Below are positions 38,465 through 48,562 of a stretch of 64,000 nt of DNA, piece after piece (positions within the stretch are counted from its first letter, which is position 1; each line of letters opens with the position of its first letter). The stretch covers positions 62,001 to 126,000 of the forward strand of contig NW_024468263.1 in NCBI RefSeq assembly GCF_002104995.1, written 5' to 3'. Position numbers and translations under genes: made by a program. The DNA comes from Linderina pennispora (lineage: Eukaryota; Kickxellomycota; Kickxellomycetes; Kickxellales; Kickxellaceae). The notes under the pieces were generated by a model. The model did no database searches and had not been told where the DNA came from. It saw only the letters and a list, made by a program, of their open reading frames with translations.

Positions 38465-38822
38465 GAACGAATTCAGAGCGTGAATTGAAAAGAGCAAAGG
38501 TAAAGAGGGCAAAAATCGGCGAGCCGATAATTTTTGGGGACAAGAAAAACTCTTGTATGAACAGTGCGCCCTGCAATGGCAGGGCAGTGAAACAGCACCA
38601 AACCCGGGCTAGTTGCCGTAGAGCGAATAAATGCAGCCATCACTACCACTACATCATCACATCAGGCATGTGTACACAGTGTTTGACATGAGTGGACGAT
38701 GAGTGTATCGGCCAGTAACACAGATCGTTCTACAAGCAGGCATACCAGTAGCATTGGGTCTGTTAGAGAGGCGATTGATGGAAATGTATGTATCAGATGT
38801 GGATGATATAGTTATTATTTCT

Positions 38823-39647
38823 TTAGCACTTGACAGTGGTGGTCTTGCCGTCGTTGTCCAGAGCCTTGATCGAGCTGCCCCACTTGTACTGCTTCTGGGC
38901 AACCACGTACTGGTACGACTTGACGCGGGTGATGCTGTCTGCCCACTCCTCCTGCGTCTCCTTGTTGTGCGGGTTCTTCAGGTCATCCATGCGCACCTGC
39001 AGGAACTTTGTCAGCCAGACGATTTCATCGACATTGTGGCCGTTGATCTTGAGCGTGCTGCCCGACGAGCCCTTGGCATCGGCCTTGAACGACGCGCTGG
39101 TCTTCTTGATCAGTGCACCGACCGAATCGGGATCCGAGCCATCGCCGTGCTGGATTGTTGTGTCGTACAGCTGGGCGCGGGTCACGTCGAGCTGCGCACC
39201 CAGCTTATCCGCCAGCTTCTGCGACGGGTCAAAGTACATCTCGTCGCGCACCTTGTCCTGCGCCGCGCGGAACTTTGCGTCCGACTTGCCCAGCTTGCCC
39301 CACACCGAGCAGTAGCCGTCCAGCCCGCTGACCGAGCCGCTGTTCGACTGGTCCAGCTTCTTCATGACCGCGTCGTACTTGCTGAATGCGTCCTTGCCGC
39401 CGGTCATCTTGTGGTACTCCTGCAGGACGACCCAGGCGTCCGAGGTGCCGGTGCAGAACCCAGCAATGCCGGCTGTGTAGCCGCGCCCGTCCTTGAGGTT
39501 CTCGCAGTAGTCGTAGTGGAAGGCGGTGTCGCCGTTCTCGTAGATGTTGGTCAGACCCAGAGCGATCTTCTTGGAGCAGGCAGACATGGCGGCGTTGGTC
39601 GTGGCGATGGTGGCAAGGAGGCCAAGAGCGGTGGCAGTGAACTTCAT
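38823..39647 (-). CDS. Secreted GH46 endo-chitosanase
   Basis: 274 residues with a signal peptide (MKFTATALGLLATIATTNA, cleavage near 19). The GH46 core is evident: 'NIYENGDTAFHYDYCENLKDGRGYTAGIAGFCTGTSDA' holds the catalytic acid Glu (in IYEN) and the general-base Asp (in KDGRGYT), matching Glu22 and Asp40 of the Streptomyces N174 enzyme. Later 'SVWGKLGKSDAKFRAAQD' and 'AQLYDTTIQHGDGSDPDS' are also family features. It would hydrolyse beta-1,4-linked glucosamine in chitosan, for wall turnover or for feeding on other fungi. GH46 is chiefly bacterial and sporadic in fungi, where Kickxellales are known carriers, so ancient transfer is plausible. No intron is seen. A TATA box lies about 105 bases upstream. 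Confidence 0.92.
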   Translation of the reverse strand: MKFTATALGLLATIATTNAAMSACSKKIALGLTNIYENGDTAFHYDYCENLKDGRGYTAGIAGFCTGTSDAWVVLQEYHKMTGGKDAFSKYDAVMKKLDQSNSGSVSGLDGYCSVWGKLGKSDAKFRAAQDKVRDEMYFDPSQKLADKLGAQLDVTRAQLYDTTIQHGDGSDPDSVGALIKKTSASFKADAKGSSGSTLKINGHNVDEIVWLTKFLQVRMDDLKNPHNKETQEEWADSITRVKSYQYVVAQKQYKWGSSIKALDNDGKTTTVKC

Positions 39648-39750
39648 GGCTTATTAGTGCTGTTGCTGGAGTGGAATGGGTGTGTGAGGTGGTTGCTGGT
39701 GTTGTGCTGGTGTTGTGATGATGTAGTGGTAGTTGCAGCCAGCAACCTGC

Positions 39751-39758
39751 CTTTTATA
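39751..39758 (-). promoter_or_regulatory. TATA box of the chitosanase gene
   Basis: The minus strand reads GATATAAAAG, about 105 bases upstream of the chitosanase ATG, in a suitable position and context. Confidence 0.4.
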
Positions 39759-39760
39759 TC

Positions 39761-41768
39761 TAGCGATTCAGACTGCGTTTTCGAAACACGGCTTGAGTGC
39801 ACCGCCGGTAGCCAAGAACCGACTCAAAGACCAGGACGGGCTTTCTGGCACCAACTACCAAGAAACTCGGTTTCTGGAAACGGCTGGGATATCCTGCTGA
39901 GCAGACCTTGGCTGCACGGATTTGCCACACAGCCAGGTTTTGCACCTGCCTTATTTTCCAGGCAGCGGCGATCCTTCTGTCTGGCCAGCTAAAAATAGGA
40001 GCGTGTCCGCCAGGAGACCTCCCGGACCGGCGCTTGGCATACCTTGGCGGTCCTAAAGACGAAGGATACGCCTGGTGTTGTTCCGCGGTATCCTGAACAG
40101 GCAAGTGGATCTGTTCTGGATTCAGTTAGCGGGCATGTGCTGCAGCCGACACCAGCTATAGGCTCCTGCCGTAGCAACGCCAAGCGGATCTGGTTCAAGA
40201 GATCCAGGCAATGTGTTTTTAGGACTCACAATCTGCGAATCAAGCGTACCGGCATTTTAGGCTCGTCCACTTGCTACTACACTGTCTCGAACACCTAGTG
40301 GCAGTAAGGGATGCGGTGGTGCCAATCCACTCATTCACTGGTGGTAAAAGTGGCATAATCGACCAGCTTTGTAGGTGCATCCTCAGCCCATTCTCTCGAG
40401 AGAAAAAGAGGTTTGGGCTATCCTAGTGATAAGCTTATGAGCAAAGCTGTCTGGGATATCGAGCTCGCTTGCTGCTTTAGCTGCAGTCACTCTATGCGCA
40501 AACGTCCTTCCAGCAATTTCGTCTTTGGCAATCCACATGTAATTCGATACAGCAATAAAATTGAGCAGCAGCATATTTGGGAAGTGCTTTTCGATGAAGC
40601 TGCGCATCCTGCTGGGAAGGTCTCATGTAGACGTTCGGTGATTGTATGTCTGATGCTGCTTCCCCTTGTCACATGCATTGCACTCCAAAAATTCAGGCCC
40701 CAGCAGCTCCCACCAGCTTTGCAATGGCTGCCCAGTCGACACACGATCTTGGCTCCAGTTGTTTTACTTCAGACAACATGTATGTGTGGATCCTCAGCCT
40801 CATGTGGACCAGTAATATGGTTAATCGTATGAACGCGAGTTTTACATTGCACTAGAAAACGGCCAACCTGTTCAACAGCAGCCATCCAATCAAAGCTATT
40901 GCCGTGTTCGTGAAGGCGAGCCAGTCAAGCGGGCTCTGTATCTGTACCTGTATCATCTGTCCAGTCGTTCGTTTCTGACCCAGCTTGTTCCATGTCCAAC
41001 ATCCCACCAACTACTTCAGTATTGGCCATGCGTAACACCCCATCCACATTGACTATTTAGCTTCCATGGGTCGCAGCCATATTTCGACTGGAGGATCGAG
41101 AGCCCCATCCACGCAGAGGTTGTATGGGACGTATTCTGCGTTGATGGACTATGAAGTCTATAGCTAGATAGGGATCTGCTGAAAGTGTCAAGGAAAGAAA
41201 GACACGGCCTATGTGAAATACGAAATGCTCATTTATACATAGCGGCATGCTGCTTCTGATTTCTGGACGAGCGTGAGATGCTTACTGATTCGCAATTGTC
41301 GTATTCGTCGCAGAGCAGCACTGTCCTTTGCTAGCATCAATGTTCTAGCTGGTTTAGTAGAGCACAAAAGATAACTCCTATGCCATGGGAAAGACGTTAG
41401 TTCTACATAGATTCGCATATAGTATATATCCACTTCAGGAAAATAGTCTCCATTATACAACACTTGAACCTATGTGTATTAGGAGGTTTCTAATTTTATT
41501 GTTGCTTAATTTGTTTAAAATTTCACCGCGATCCAAGAACCGCATTTGGTTTCGAAGGCCATCATATTTCGACTATTTTTCTTACGATTCAGTGCATAAT
41601 CGGTAGAATGATCGGTTCATAATAAAGGCGCTGGTATCCCAGAGGTTTGCCTACATACACAGCTGGCGACATAGCACCTGAAGAACACAAATGATGGACT
41701 GTCGATTCGTTATTGAGTCTTTGGGAAGAAATATACTGATGATGAAAAGTAAGGAATACTCCAAAAGC
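39761..41768. other. 2 kb stretch with no intact gene
   Basis: Both strands are full of stops. The best frames are a 74-codon minus ORF at 40383-40607 (MRSFIEKHFPNMLLLNF) and overlapping frames on both strands around 40413-40832; none has a motif I recognise. They may be remains of a decayed gene. A perfect 6-base inverted repeat (GGATCT...AGATCC) lies near 40188-40207 around a GGTTCAAG loop; it does not fold as a tRNA. Confidence 0.45.
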
Positions 41769-43442
41769 CTAGTTGCTGTCGGTACTCAAACGAGTAGCAA
41801 GCTCAACGAAATGCTTGACTCTCATGAGGTCTGAGCGCGATATGACAATATCAATACAGGAAAATGAGCGAAAAGTACGGACTGTTGGGCACCGTAACGC
41901 TAGACTGATTATCAGCCGTGCAGACTGTACATATCCTTCACACTCGCTGGGAAAGATGGTAATACTTTGCAGAGTCTTAGAGATGGGAGAACCAGGTAGA
42001 GCTGCACTGCTAGCACTGGTCATAGCCCGGCAAATGTGGCCAATGAGATTGACGGCGTCGTTTTTTGTCAAGCCCACCTGCACCAGAGATTTGACCATGT
42101 CTGGTAGATCTGCTGTGTCCCCCAAAGCAGCATTTCTGCGACAAGTCACTGAAAGCTCGCGAAGGAATGGCAGTGAGCCAATCAAGTGAAGAACTTGCTC
42201 AGAAGTACATTTCACTCCAGGGATCTTCAGAGAACGGAGGGTTGGGGCGAAGCTATCGATATGTGGCTGAAGAACGGCGTAGTCAAAATAAAAACCATTG
42301 CTGACCTCGATCACTGGTGTCCGGTGAAAAGCACAGAGTATGACCGGAATATGATCTTCAGTAATTGTGCTGGGGCTAGAATCTGGAGTCCTTAGTCTCA
42401 AAAACTCCAATGCCCTAAACTGTCCCTTGTCCAGTAAATTGGCCCGGATGAGTGTCTCGATAGTACTGTTCCATACATGCATATCCAGGAACGTAAGCGA
42501 ATCTTCTGATCCACGGAGAATGGAGTCGTCCAAAAATGAATTCCGCCCATGGATAACCAAAGTTTTAAGTGCCGGGAATGGCACGCCCGCAGATGAAGAG
42601 CGTGCTGCCACATTCCTGGAATTGTCCATAGTACATAAACGAAGATCATGGAGTTTGGGGTACACAACCACTGAACCGTCGCTGTCAGCCACGATGCGCC
42701 TGATCAGAACAGCCTCACTCAGCCTTAGGCGTAGTTGTTGTAGAGACTGCGAGTTTTGACGGATAAGTGCAAAAGTATTTTCCATTTTACCACAAGCAGA
42801 GGTGACGAAGCTCTGCAAGGGAGTGGTATCTACAGGGAATGGAAGTACATAGGACAGACAATTCCCGCCAGCAGTAATGGCAGCTCTTCCAGCGAGCAGA
42901 CATTTTAAGAGATCAACTATATAAGAAGGAAGAATATAACGTGAGAGATCCCAGCTGTACTTCACTACAATGTGCGTAATGGATGGAAATATGCGGAATA
43001 GCTCATCACCGAATTGGTGTGAATGTAGTTTGGCCAGTTGGGGGTTTACCCTGTTAGACGTTCCGTTAAAGATGAAAGTGAGACTTCTAATGCTTGGCAG
43101 CGTGAGGTCGCTTGGTACATGCTGCCTTAACAGGGCTGCTTCTGGATTCTGGAATATGTTGTTCGTTTGAAGTTTAATCGTGATTCCTTTAATCAGGTCA
43201 CAAGCACCAAGTTTATGAGCCCAGTTAAGTGACGGCTGGGTATTGGTGCCTACATAAACACAACGGAATATATGGCCGAGGGAAGTCTGTCTCCATGACT
43301 GGCAAACATGAGACACTGGCATTAGGATCGCATATGCCGGTTTCAGACCATGCTGACCAACACGTATGGATTTTCCGGGCTTAAGGTAATAAATAATACG
43401 GTCCAAAATGATAATAGGAGGGCGTTGTGCAATAGACTCCAT
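41769..43442 (-). CDS. Kickxellomycete F-box-like/LRR-like protein
   Basis: About 557 residues from ATG 43442 (MESIAQRPPIIILDRIIYYL); the frame also contains an earlier ATG at 43586, which would add 48 mostly hydrophobic residues and is less likely. The N-terminus 'IIILDRIIYYLKPG...ILMPVSHVCQSWRQTSLGHIF' is an F-box-type helix pair followed by 'HVCQSWR', the usual conserved end of this motif. The rest is a series of irregular Leu-rich segments ('IRSLTFIFNGTS', 'LKTLVIHGRNSF', 'LEFLRLRTPD', 'LRSLKIPGVKCTSEQVLHLI', 'LRELSVTCRR'). It probably acts as a ubiquitin-ligase substrate receptor. Such genes occur in large families in these fungi; the individual target is unknown. Confidence 0.68.
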   Translation of the reverse strand: MESIAQRPPIIILDRIIYYLKPGKSIRVGQHGLKPAYAILMPVSHVCQSWRQTSLGHIFRCVYVGTNTQPSLNWAHKLGACDLIKGITIKLQTNNIFQNPEAALLRQHVPSDLTLPSIRSLTFIFNGTSNRVNPQLAKLHSHQFGDELFRIFPSITHIVVKYSWDLSRYILPSYIVDLLKCLLAGRAAITAGGNCLSYVLPFPVDTTPLQSFVTSACGKMENTFALIRQNSQSLQQLRLRLSEAVLIRRIVADSDGSVVVYPKLHDLRLCTMDNSRNVAARSSSAGVPFPALKTLVIHGRNSFLDDSILRGSEDSLTFLDMHVWNSTIETLIRANLLDKGQFRALEFLRLRTPDSSPSTITEDHIPVILCAFHRTPVIEVSNGFYFDYAVLQPHIDSFAPTLRSLKIPGVKCTSEQVLHLIGSLPFLRELSVTCRRNAALGDTADLPDMVKSLVQVGLTKNDAVNLIGHICRAMTSASSAALPGSPISKTLQSITIFPSECEGYVQSARLIISLALRCPTVRTFRSFSCIDIVISRSDLMRVKHFVELATRLSTDSN

Positions 43443-44714
43443 TGCAGGAAAATGAAGAAATGAGGGTTGAAACGAAAAAGTGGGAGCTTGAATAAACCAA
43501 TATGCTTGAGGTGAGACACAGGAGATATTGGAAGAAAGGCGACTAGAGCAGAAGAAAAGTGGTGTCGGGAGGAGGAGCCGAGGCATTTCGCTGAATCTAG
43601 CAGGTTTATAAACACACTCGTTGGTGGCATTAGGAACAGGTGCATTCCTAAGTTGCCATCTTCGGCAGCAGCTCTAGCATGCTGCTTTTGCCAGTTCCTG
43701 GCCTGGCTGCGTATGGTTCAGTATCTGGCCATCTTTGAGAGCGTGAGTGTGAGGGTGAGTGAGAAAGCCTCTTGTTTCAAATCCACATGGTGAGCTGCGT
43801 ACCCCCTGTTGGGGCACAGTCATGGCAAACAATGGCCATCGTATCTTTTTATCAGAGCCAAATATATTGCTAAAAACCACCTACATTCCATATTTGTAAA
43901 CATTTTGCTGCAGCATATATTGCCGTGCGATGTGTTGCCATTGTTCATGGCAGCTCCAAAATATATTTTTAGGTTTTCCTCATCGGCACAGATTCTTGTC
44001 ATGAGCCGCCTACAGTGGAACTTTGGCCCCGCGAGAGTGAGGAGAAACAGGGGGAAGAAAACCCACTCCTGGCTCATAAAAGCAGGCCAGATTTCGCCCT
44101 CTCCAAAACCCTTTCTCCTCGTCCTGCAAATAAAATCTCACTACATGTAATTCTCCCTCTATTCGCATATTTGCACACCCTCTCTTTCGTGGTATTCACC
44201 TGTTGCATCAGTCGTGCAAACTCACCAACTATTCTTCTCACAATACTGCTGCTCCACCACTCGCTGCTCCGTACCACTCTCTGAACAGGCAAGTACTCGA
44301 TCACAGCTGTTTGCTTCGTATTCTGCGCTAACCATTTTTATTGTCGTTTTCTGCTAACGCACGCTTGTCAATATAATGGAGCTTTGTTTATTGCTTTTGC
44401 TCCACTTGTAATTCGCAACACCGCTACACATTTGCACATCATGTTTTGGACCTGCCCTTGCAGGTTTCTGGTCGCTGTTCGATCTCTCCTCTCTCTTGCC
44501 TTTGTCTTCACTCTGACTCGCAAGTCTGTTCTAGTCGATATGTGGTGTTTGAACCGATCCGGCTTTCCATGCTCGTACACTCACCCACGAAAGTATTGTC
44601 CCGTGCTGTCCGGTGCTGGGTAATGGGGGATCGTCACCTGGTGGTGTCCCGGGAAGGTGGTGATGGTTGGGATTCCATCAGGCCCGGTTTAAGGGGTGCT
44701 GTGAGGCCCACGTG
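43443..44714. other. 1.3 kb spacer without a clear gene
   Basis: Short frames occur on both strands, none with a recognisable domain. CT-rich sequence near 44090-44290 and 44450-44530 could belong to the leader of the small plus-strand ORF that follows. I saw no RNA gene. Confidence 0.4.
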
Positions 44715-45011
44715 GCAATGGCCGTAGTGCAGGAGTTGCATGAGTTTGGTAGGTCTGGTAAGTCATTCATTTTCGCTCAGCTGAACTTTCTAGTGGGCCA
44801 GTACTGCATTTGGAATATTAAAGGCGAACCAGGGACTGAGAGGCAGTGGCGACTAGAGATCTGCAAGCGCTGGTGCAAAATATGCTGTACAATTGTTGGC
44901 GAAAATGGTGTTACTCCTTCGACCCAAGACATACGTAGACACTTCAAGAGCCTATTCAAGACAGCAGACGGTTTCTGGCAGCGCTACCCTGCGTATAGAC
45001 TAGAGGAATAG
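44715..45011 (+). CDS. Hypothetical small protein
   Basis: A 98-codon plus frame from ATG 44715 (MAVVQELHEFGRSGKSF) to TAG. It includes 'LVGQYCIWNIKGEP', 'WRLEICKRWCKICCTIVGENG' and 'IRRHFKSLFKTADGFWQRYP'; this aromatic and basic pattern is unlike a chance ORF. The frame is open upstream (to 44667) without an ATG, so an upstream exon is possible. I do not recognise a family. Confidence 0.35.
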   Translation, partial: AMAVVQELHEFGRSGKSFIFAQLNFLVGQYCIWNIKGEPGTERQWRLEICKRWCKICCTIVGENGVTPSTQDIRRHFKSLFKTADGFWQRYPAYRLEE

Positions 45012-45830
45012 CGAGGTTCAGTACGTTAGTCTCTGAAGGTGTAGTTTTCGAATAATCTGTAATCGGATATATTGCACAATTTTCAATGGACATGGCGAGA
45101 CACAGATAATAAGTATGCCATATACACTTCAAACACGTGGTGAACCGCATGGAAGTGTATCATAAAACTACATGGTAGCCTAAGTTGTCCAGCACTTGAC
45201 AGTGGAGGATGCCCTTTATACACCAGATTTGGGTCTGAACTAGTTCTCTATTTGACAAAGTGATTCCTTTTCCGCATGACGCTTACAGAACTCACTGTGC
45301 GTAGACATTATCTAGCTGCAAAATCACATGAGAGAGTAGTAAGTGAAGCAATTCATGGTGCCGAGAAATTACATGGCCGTTTTTTGATAGCCATTCACCG
45401 CAATGCGAGACACTGCCACAAGCAACGCTGCCGGCATTAGAATATAGCATAGAGAGACGCAGTGTATCTGGGCTGTCGTATTGGCAACAGTTGATATCGC
45501 TGTACAGGTATTTCGATACTGCCTTACTTGAATCTCCAGTGTCAGATTTGGCGATTTGCAGGTCGGATAAGCACATTCGTTACATTGGCTCCTTCTCCAG
45601 TTGGTATGGGCAAACAGAAACACAGGAGGGCTGAGTATCAACATCTTGCGTGGCTGAAAGAGGCAAAGTCTAACGGAGCTACCTATATCTATTCAATCTC
45701 AGGAATGATAACGATATGCAATCAAGGTAGCTGAAGTTATTGCAAAGGACGAACCGATATTGTACTAATAGTTAAGGCAAATAGGCATACTTTAAAGGTT
45801 CCCATCAACCATAGTAAAGTAATATCATTT
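45012..45830. other. Spacer with short ORFs only
   Basis: Overlapping short frames at 45292-45734 on both strands have no recognisable motif. The right end is the 3' flank of the TatD gene. Confidence 0.35.
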
Positions 45831-46838
45831 CTAGATATCCTGATCAGGGAAGAACACTTTGCGCGTGTTCTCAAACACCTGGTCAGCAAGATCCTGCTCG
45901 CTAATGCCATGCAGCGATGCAAGAACCTGGAGAACCTGGCGTATCATGCACGGCTCATTGCGGCTTTTGACCATGCACTCGGGAGTCCACCGCTCCTTCT
46001 TCTTCGCCTCAGGTGCCTTCCAACCGTCGGAGTTCTCAGGCTTCAGCAATTTGTGACTCGCATGGGTCGGTCTAATTTCACAATACGGGCAGTCAGTTTC
46101 AATCATCAGCCGGTCCACTGGAATCTGCTTGGCAACTTCCAGGTTCTCCTCGGTCTTGAGCGAGCAGCCATTGAGGCCAATGTACAAGCCCATTTCAAGC
46201 AGCTCTTTGGCTTCGTCGATTGGGCCAGTATACGAGTGGACAACGCCTGTCGAGAACCTGTGCCGGTTCTCCTTAATCATCTTGGCAAAGTCGCCTCCCG
46301 TATTGCGGTTGTGCAGAAACATAGGCAGCTTGGTAGCTTCAGCCAGCGCAAATTGACGTGCAAAATACTTGTGCTGTGGTTCCTTGTCCGAGAAATGCAG
46401 GCGGTCATAGTCTAGCCCACATTCACCAATAGCCACCACCTTATCGCGGTTCTTCTCAGCAAGGTCTTGCAGCTCCGCAAAATACGCATCTGCTCCTGCG
46501 CTATGCTTGTCGACCTCGCTGGTCCGTGTTGGGTGACACCCAACGGTTGCATAGAGACCAGGGAACTCGCGCGCCAGTGCAATCGCTTCTTTGCTCTCGT
46601 GGAGGTTTCCACCTGTAACCATCATGGCGACAACTCCAGCTGCCCTTGCCCGGTCCAATATCTGCTGCATGTCGTCCGGATGCGACTGTTTGCCCCGGTA
46701 GAGGCCGCGGAACACGGGGTCTGTGAGGTTGGCTCCAATGTCGATCAGTTTCATGCCTTGCCTGGTTAGTTGCGTGCGCAAGTGGTTCATAAAGTGAAGG
46801 AGTGCAAAAATTATTTCCAAAACGACCTTGCATGCCAT
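45831..46838 (-). CDS. TATDN1: TatD-family 3'-5' deoxyribonuclease (TATDN1-like)
   Basis: 335 residues from ATG 46838; the conserved part begins 'MKLIDIGANLTDPVFRGLYRG' at codon 29 (46754), a possible alternative start that drops a hydrophobic/basic leader which might be a targeting signal. Metal-site and family motifs: 'YATVGCHPTRTSE', 'VVAIGECGLDYDRLHF' (metal-binding Glu), 'LPMFLHNRNTGGDF' (His), 'TGVVHSYTGP' (His), 'LMIETDCPYCEIRPTHAS' (catalytic Asp). 'NLTDPVFRGLYRGKQ' is specific to the TATDN1/yeast Tat-D group. TatD enzymes are TIM-barrel metal nucleases linked to DNA repair and to DNA degradation in apoptosis-like death. Confidence 0.9.
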   Translation of the reverse strand: MACKVVLEIIFALLHFMNHLRTQLTRQGMKLIDIGANLTDPVFRGLYRGKQSHPDDMQQILDRARAAGVVAMMVTGGNLHESKEAIALAREFPGLYATVGCHPTRTSEVDKHSAGADAYFAELQDLAEKNRDKVVAIGECGLDYDRLHFSDKEPQHKYFARQFALAEATKLPMFLHNRNTGGDFAKMIKENRHRFSTGVVHSYTGPIDEAKELLEMGLYIGLNGCSLKTEENLEVAKQIPVDRLMIETDCPYCEIRPTHASHKLLKPENSDGWKAPEAKKKERWTPECMVKSRNEPCMIRQVLQVLASLHGISEQDLADQVFENTRKVFFPDQDI

Positions 46839-46973
46839 GTTTCACACTCAAGCTGCTCGGGTCTCTGATTTTCTTGCAATCTACAGCGGTTATGGATGAA
46901 TTCAAACCCCGCCAATTGTCATGTGCTTGGCCTACACCGTATATTTAAAATGGCTAATATTATGTAAAGCTGT

Positions 46974-47288
46974 TTAGAGTTTGCATGTTGGGAACATCGC
47001 CTTGGCCGTCGAACTGCCCACCATTCCGAGCGCCCTCTCGATGTGCCCCTTGGTTGGGTTAGGGATCAAATCGTCAAAGTAACCAACAATCATATGGTAA
47101 ATACCCTTGCCGTCTTTGCTGAGCGTGGGATATCTCTTATCAAGCTTGGTGCGCAAGTTACGCTGCTGATCTGGCCACTGACCAAGTACACATTCAAACC
47201 GAGCATTTGTAATTGCCATGCGCAGTTGCTCACTTGCATGAACAAGCAGGGCAAATATGGCGAGGAGGATGAGAGTCAATTTCAGCAT
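46974..47288 (-). CDS. Small secreted protein, unrecognised
   Basis: 104 residues: a strong signal peptide (MLKLTLILLAIFALLVHA, cleavage near 18), then a mature part of about 86 residues with two cysteines ('FECVLGQWPDQQRNLR', 'MFPTCKL') that could pair. 'DGKGIYHMIVGYFDDLIP' is its most distinctive stretch. No known family is seen. It could be an extracellular effector or wall-associated protein; that is inference from secretion and size. Confidence 0.55.
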   Translation of the reverse strand: MLKLTLILLAIFALLVHASEQLRMAITNARFECVLGQWPDQQRNLRTKLDKRYPTLSKDGKGIYHMIVGYFDDLIPNPTKGHIERALGMVGSSTAKAMFPTCKL

Positions 47289-47621
47289 ATTCTAGAGATA
47301 TTGGGTGTTTTCACATCAGTATGGAGACAGGATGCAATGGAAATAGACAGGGGTAAATATTGTTACATGATGCCAGTGTCGGTGCGGTCAGCTACTAGAG
47401 ACATAGTACCGCTACAAGCGGGGTATAGGTGTCACCCATATATAGGTTAAAAATAGATCCCAGCCTCTTGTTTTCAGCCTGGCCAGGTAGAATGTAATGC
47501 TGACAGAGTACCGCCCTACTGCAAGCGTCACTTGGCAAAGTGACAGTACTCGGCAAATACAGCACTGGGGATTTTGATGGTTTATATATTTGATATTAGT
47601 GTTGGCGAGCAGGTGGTGTGC
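47289..47621. other. Spacer
   Basis: 333 bases that should include the promoter of the minus-strand secreted protein and the 3' end of the START-like gene. No further ORF is supported. Confidence 0.35.
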
Positions 47622-48047
47622 TTAGTTCTCCAGAGCCTTAGCCAGATCAGCCAGGGCCTCCAGCTTCTTGTACTTGGAGTCAGCGACGGCGGCCTCCGAG
47701 CCCACCGAGCTGAAATCAGACGACCACTGGACAAAGGTCGAGTCATCGGCCGACACGCGGAACACACGGATGGTGTGCTGGGCAGAGAGCACGGGGACAG
47801 CGGGCTCCGAGTCGACAATCTCGTAGGTCAGGGTGTTGTGCAGCTCGGAGAACTCAACCAGACGGTAGTCCTGGACGGTGCCGTCGGTGAAGGTCACCTT
47901 GCGGGTGCTGCCGACCTCGGTAGCAGAGGCGGTCTGCTCGACGGTCTTGACCAGCGACCAGAACTTGAAATCCTGGGCACGCAGAGCGGACCACACCTTC
48001 TGGACGGGAGCGTTGATGACACGGGACTCGGTGTTCTGGGACGACAT
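47622..48047 (-). CDS. START/SRPBCC-fold (polyketide-cyclase-like) protein
   Basis: 141 residues. 'SRVINAPVQKVWSALRAQDF' at the start (strand, then the 'APxxxVW' helix), 'GSTRKVTFTDGTVQDYRLVEF', 'NTLTYEIVDSEPAVPV' and 'STFVQWSSDFSS' give the Bet v 1/SRPBCC cradle pattern of the polyketide cyclase/dehydrase family 2. Such small fungal proteins bind hydrophobic ligands or act as simple cyclases; no specific substrate can be read. The C-terminal helix 'KLEALADLAKALEN' closes the pocket in this fold. Codons mostly end in C or G, which suggests good expression. Confidence 0.75.
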   Translation of the reverse strand: MSSQNTESRVINAPVQKVWSALRAQDFKFWSLVKTVEQTASATEVGSTRKVTFTDGTVQDYRLVEFSELHNTLTYEIVDSEPAVPVLSAQHTIRVFRVSADDSTFVQWSSDFSSVGSEAAVADSKYKKLEALADLAKALEN

Positions 48048-48562
48048 GGCGACAAAAGAAAAAGTACGGTGGAAAAGGTTTTGGTTATCGGAGACGATGG
48101 AGAGGGGAAAAAGATGTTTGTTTGCGCCGATTTTTTTTGGCTGAAGTTCAATACGAAAAGCTGAAAATTTTTGTTAAGGAAAACAAGGGTTGGGGGAGGC
48201 AGTCTTGGAGAAAAATTTTCCTTTGCTCTCAACGCATCGTCGACTATGCTAACGTCTGCCTCAATATGCAAGAAATTCGTTTGGGCCGAGTGGGTGAATA
48301 GGGATTGTGTATTGTGAACACGGCGCTTTGATGGCATCAGGAAAGTCTCATTTTGCAGCTCGCTAAAAAGGACTTTCAATATCCAAATGCTTAGTCACAA
48401 AGTCTGCATTGGTAATCTCTAGTCTTACATGCCATTTAATAAAGCTGTATGTGGGAAACGGTCAGCAGCGGGCTGCTATAAATGCGCCTGGCCTTGGTTC
48501 TCGACACCAGCTCTGGTTTTGCACATTTTCCCGACATTTTCCTGACGTCTGCTTTCATTGTC
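48048..48562. other. Divergent promoter region of START-like and S1-fold genes
   Basis: 515 bases between two divergent starts (ATG 48047 on minus, ATG 48563 on plus). The plus frame is open upstream of 48563 back to 48482 but the signal peptide begins only at 48563. No other ORF is supported. Confidence 0.35.

Noticed and set aside
40188-40207. Hairpin GGATCT-GGTTCAAG-AGATCC as an RNA gene
   Set aside because: The T-loop-like sequence sits in a perfect but isolated 6-base stem; the other tRNA arms are missing.
43674-43880. ORF of 68 codons on the minus strand with a TTCAAATCC motif nearby
   Set aside because: No coding features, and the motif does not form a tRNA T-arm.
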